Below, piece by piece: positions 60,987 to 64,000 of a DNA stretch of 64,000 nucleotides (position 1 is the stretch's first letter; each line of letters opens with the position of its first letter). Both the position numbers and the translations under genes were made by a program. This DNA comes from Sphagnum compactum (taxonomy: Eukaryota > Bryophyta > Sphagnopsida > Sphagnales). The DNA lies in contig OZ234499.1 in NCBI GenBank assembly GCA_965153455.1, positions 11,156,271-11,220,270 on the forward strand, given 5' to 3'. The notes beneath the pieces are model-generated. The model searched no databases, had not been told where the DNA came from, and worked only from the letters and a program-made list of their open reading frames with translations.

Positions 60987-61076
60987 TTAAATTAAATTGT
61001 CCAATAAGTGTATATTAATTTTAAATTAAATTAAATTGTCCAATAAGTGTATATTAATTTTAAATTAAATTAAATT
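60984..61076 (+). repeat. Tandem 39-bp repeat
   Basis: TTGTCCAATAAGTGTATATT and a TTTTAAATTAAATTAAA spacer occur twice in succession, with a third spacer copy truncated at ATTGAAC. The period is 39 bases and the copies are identical. Confidence 0.9.
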
Positions 61077-64000
61077 GAACATTGACATAAATAATGATGA
61101 ATTATTGAAACCCATATGAAAACATAAGGAAAAAATAAAATAATTGATCATCAATGGTAGTGTGCAGCATTGAGGAGCTCAAATGTGCATAGTTGCACTC
61201 AACTCACCTTCACCTCCAATTTTCTATATGCAATTGATTCTGGCTATCCCACTTTGGCCTAAGCCTATTTCACTAACCGGACTTTGGATATTTGGCATTT
61301 TGTTCATACCCTTTTGAAGAGTTGTCAACAATGACCTCATGAAACTTGGCATTTAAACTTCATACCATCTACATAGGGGATTTTTCTTTCCTTTTTTTCC
61401 TAGCGAAACAAACCTTGTACCTACATACTTCTACCATATCCTTGTCTTGCATTTTTCTTGTTTGCCTTTCATTTGCAATGTTTGTTTTGCCTGAGCCCCC
61501 TTCATGATATGCAAATTTTGGATTCTTTTTGTCTTTCTTGTAAAGTGCTCAAATGCTTTTTGCTGGTCATATTGGACTTTTGAAGGAGAATTGCAAGCTT
61601 CAAATTCCATCATTGAACCACATTTTTGCCAAATTAAGGGACTTTGTATTCAAACCAAAATGAGATTTGACGATTTCCAACAATTTGTTTTGAAGACACT
61701 TTCTTTCCAAAAGGACAATTTGTAATAAGATTTTGCAATAATCAAGGTGGTCACTAAATTTTAATGTAATCATAATTTTGTTTATCTACTTTCCTAGTTC
61801 GCCTCAATTGGGTACACAGGTAGGCCAAGCCTTCCATTTGCTTGAGTGTAGTGTTACCCAATTCTTTGAAGTAAAGATTGACACGGTTGTTTGTCAAATT
61901 TACTCGAAACACCTTTGAAATAGGTGCCCAATATAATAGTGTGTTTGAAAGCACCCCAAATGTATATTCAAATTTTGCAATTGGTTTGTCCATTTGTGTC
62001 AAAAAAAATTTGCAATAATTATGATCTAAAATAGGTAAACGACTTATGAATGTAACATTCAAAGGAGGAAAAAAAAAGCTACCCACCATGGACATTTCAA
62101 GGGAAGCAATGATTTTGGTCAGTTGAGGAATTATTTGGACACTATTAAATTGTTTATGTTTACCTACCCAACTTTGTAAAATTGGTTTCTCCCATTTTGT
62201 CTCATTGTGTGCTAGAAAGACATTGTCCCCGTATCTATCGCCTTCAACTTCCCTTGCATCCCTGGATTCCTAAGAAGATCTTTGAATTGTTTTCTTAACT
62301 CCCAGGGTTTGTCAACAAAAGGAGTGGAGTAGGAAGCTTCACATGCTTAAGGTATTCAAAATGATTCTAACAAAGTCAAATGCAATATATTTTGTTATTG
62401 AGTTCTTGGCCCGCAACAGCCATATGTCAACTAACATTGAGTAACGTATGCAAACCAATCGCAACACCCAAGTCCCAAATAATTTCCTTTCACCTTATTT
62501 GCCACTTTCAGTGTATCATGGTTAGGCCCTTCCGAAAGGGGCATCTGAAGGCTGGAAGAGTTTTAAAAGAACAAGATAAAATTTACTTCTTAAAACTGAA
62601 AAAAGTTAGGCAAAATAAGATGAGCTATACCTTAAAAACCCCTTAAAAAATATTGTGGTGTAACTTAAGGACATATAAAAGTTATCTGTAAAGTAAGGAA
62701 AACACAGCACCAGAACCCTGAGTTTGGTAGTTTGGTCATAAACAGGGTGAGATTAAAAAAAACCTCCAAAAAAGGTACCTTACCATTCCAGGGGGAGGGA
62801 GGCAGCGAGGGGGTCGGGGGTTGTGAAACTCAGAAAACCATCAATTTTTGTGGTAAACCGAGTTCGTTTGTTTTCACCCCCTCCTTCTTTTTCCCCAGAG
62901 CGCTTCCACTGCTGCTACATATATTTTCATTGCTCCTACTTGTACTGCTACAATAATTATTCTTGACTTTACTTTCTCAATAACTCTATTATAGTGTGAA
63001 ATTATTCCACAACTCCCACACTATAAACACATGCTCTTATTTCAATAATACCCTCGGCTTTACCCTACACTTACAACATGCAATGCATGCCCGAGATGCG
63101 AAACCAATTCAAAGGATGAAATGGGTTAACATATAATAAGCGAGGGACTGTTTATGTGGCAAAGGAACATTCCGTCATGTAAATGGTGTAGGGTAAGGCC
63201 CTAGGAGTGGGGCATTGCTACCATAAGGGCTCATCATGGTGATAAGAGTCAAGAAGCTTGGCCCCAAATTTTTGGATTGTCCCACTCCAAGGCCCTTACA
63301 CAATACGAGAACAAGGCCAGAATATTGCGTAGCACCTTAAAGGTCATCCTTTCCTACAAAAATGTTGAACTAAAAATGCCATGGAGCCGTAGATTGTCAA
63401 TACCATGAGAATTATTTTATCATGTAAAGTGCCCTCCAACTACCAAAAGAAATAATGGTGAGGGGTTTTCCGAGTCAATCCAGGTCAAAAAATGAAGAAG
63501 ACCCACCCACCACTTTGGAAGCCCATTTTCATTGCAAATTTCTAAACCACCTTGTTGATAGTCGATATGTTGATATTGTGATTTTTTTGGTGGAAAATCT
63601 TTGCCATCTTGCCAAAATAATTAATTGAAAAAGGAACATTCTGTCACAAATTCTTCGATTTTGAAAAATGAAATACCAAAAAGATATCATTAAAAAATTC
63701 AGCAATTTTTTCCACAACTGCCTACAATGATTAAAGAGTGCTTAAAATTTTCCTACTTTCATATTTTGAATATCGCCAAATTTGGCTAAATAACCTTATG
63801 GATGATTGCCAATGTAGTAGCAAAATTTTCTCCAAATTTTTTTAAGTTTCTAAAAAATGTAGCAAAATCTCTCCTCCCCCCCCCCAAAAAAGGGAATTTG
63901 TGATAGATTATTCTTTTTTAATATGGAGGTTACAATTTTGCAAAAATATTTTGCCATAAACCCTTGCAGGCTCGTACTAGCCACTATTTATAAATTTTTT

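Larger units (their letters stand above)
54954..64000. other. AT-rich intergenic DNA, no supported gene
   Basis: No recognisable exon was found. Minus-strand frames at 58634-59047 and 61754-62095 are longer and more protein-like than background (for example MWGDGCNTSYTWKLEVEPQI), but no family could be named. They could be transposon remnants. Duplications and hairpins are listed separately. A sequence near 62790-62900 is GC-rich and C/G-skewed without a gene, and a C10 run lies at 63876-63885. Confidence 0.4.

Overview
The window is nuclear DNA from a land plant. Short spliced genes with plant-type products sit in long, AT-rich, repeat-laden intergenic DNA. It is probably a seed-free lineage (moss, lycophyte or fern), but that is an impression and not demonstrated. 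Three protein-coding genes can be supported, and two of them can be rebuilt exon by exon with every splice phase agreeing.

(1) On the minus strand, 15412 to 9930, lies an 18-exon gene for a 662-residue, probably plastid-targeted FAD-binding oxidoreductase of the plant 'lycopene beta/epsilon cyclase-like' family. (2) On the plus strand, 25110 to 28784, lies a 7-exon SMO2-type 4-alpha-methylsterol monooxygenase of 278 residues with all three histidine boxes. (3) On the plus strand at 41103-41717 lies a single-B-box (BBX group V-like) zinc-finger protein, preceded by GC-rich leader DNA with a perfect G-box. The three are far apart and nothing suggests co-regulation.

The rest is mainly mobile and repetitive DNA. 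A complete non-autonomous Helitron (21455-22914) has recognisable 5' TC and 3' hairpin-CTAG ends at an A/T site. A complete hAT element (30221-35084) has 19-bp TIRs and a perfect 8-bp target duplication. It holds a decayed BED/hAT transposase and, downstream of it, a copy of the plastid gene rpl20, which is itself split by about 0.5 kb of LINE 3'-end sequence. A badly decayed autonomous Helitron on the minus strand (about 54.9 to 49.2 kb) keeps OTU-like, Rep and PIF1-helicase pieces. A Tourist-like MITE lies at 1803-2013, and there are several foldback hairpins, the best being a perfect 31-bp stem at 24071-24144 and a pre-miRNA-like stem at 42511-42608.

The layout is as follows. 1-9.9 kb: AT-rich DNA, MITE, dispersed repeats and a CCTAGG-rich degenerate block. 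9.9-15.4 kb: FAD gene. 15.4-21.4 kb: intergenic DNA with decayed ORFs. 21.5-22.9 kb: Helitron. 24-25 kb: hairpin and SMO2 upstream DNA. 25.1-28.8 kb: SMO2. 30.2-35.1 kb: hAT with the plastid passenger. 35-40 kb: intergenic minisatellites. 40-41.7 kb: BBX gene. 42-49 kb: intergenic. 49-55 kb: decayed Helitron. 55-64 kb: AT-rich duplicated intergenic DNA.
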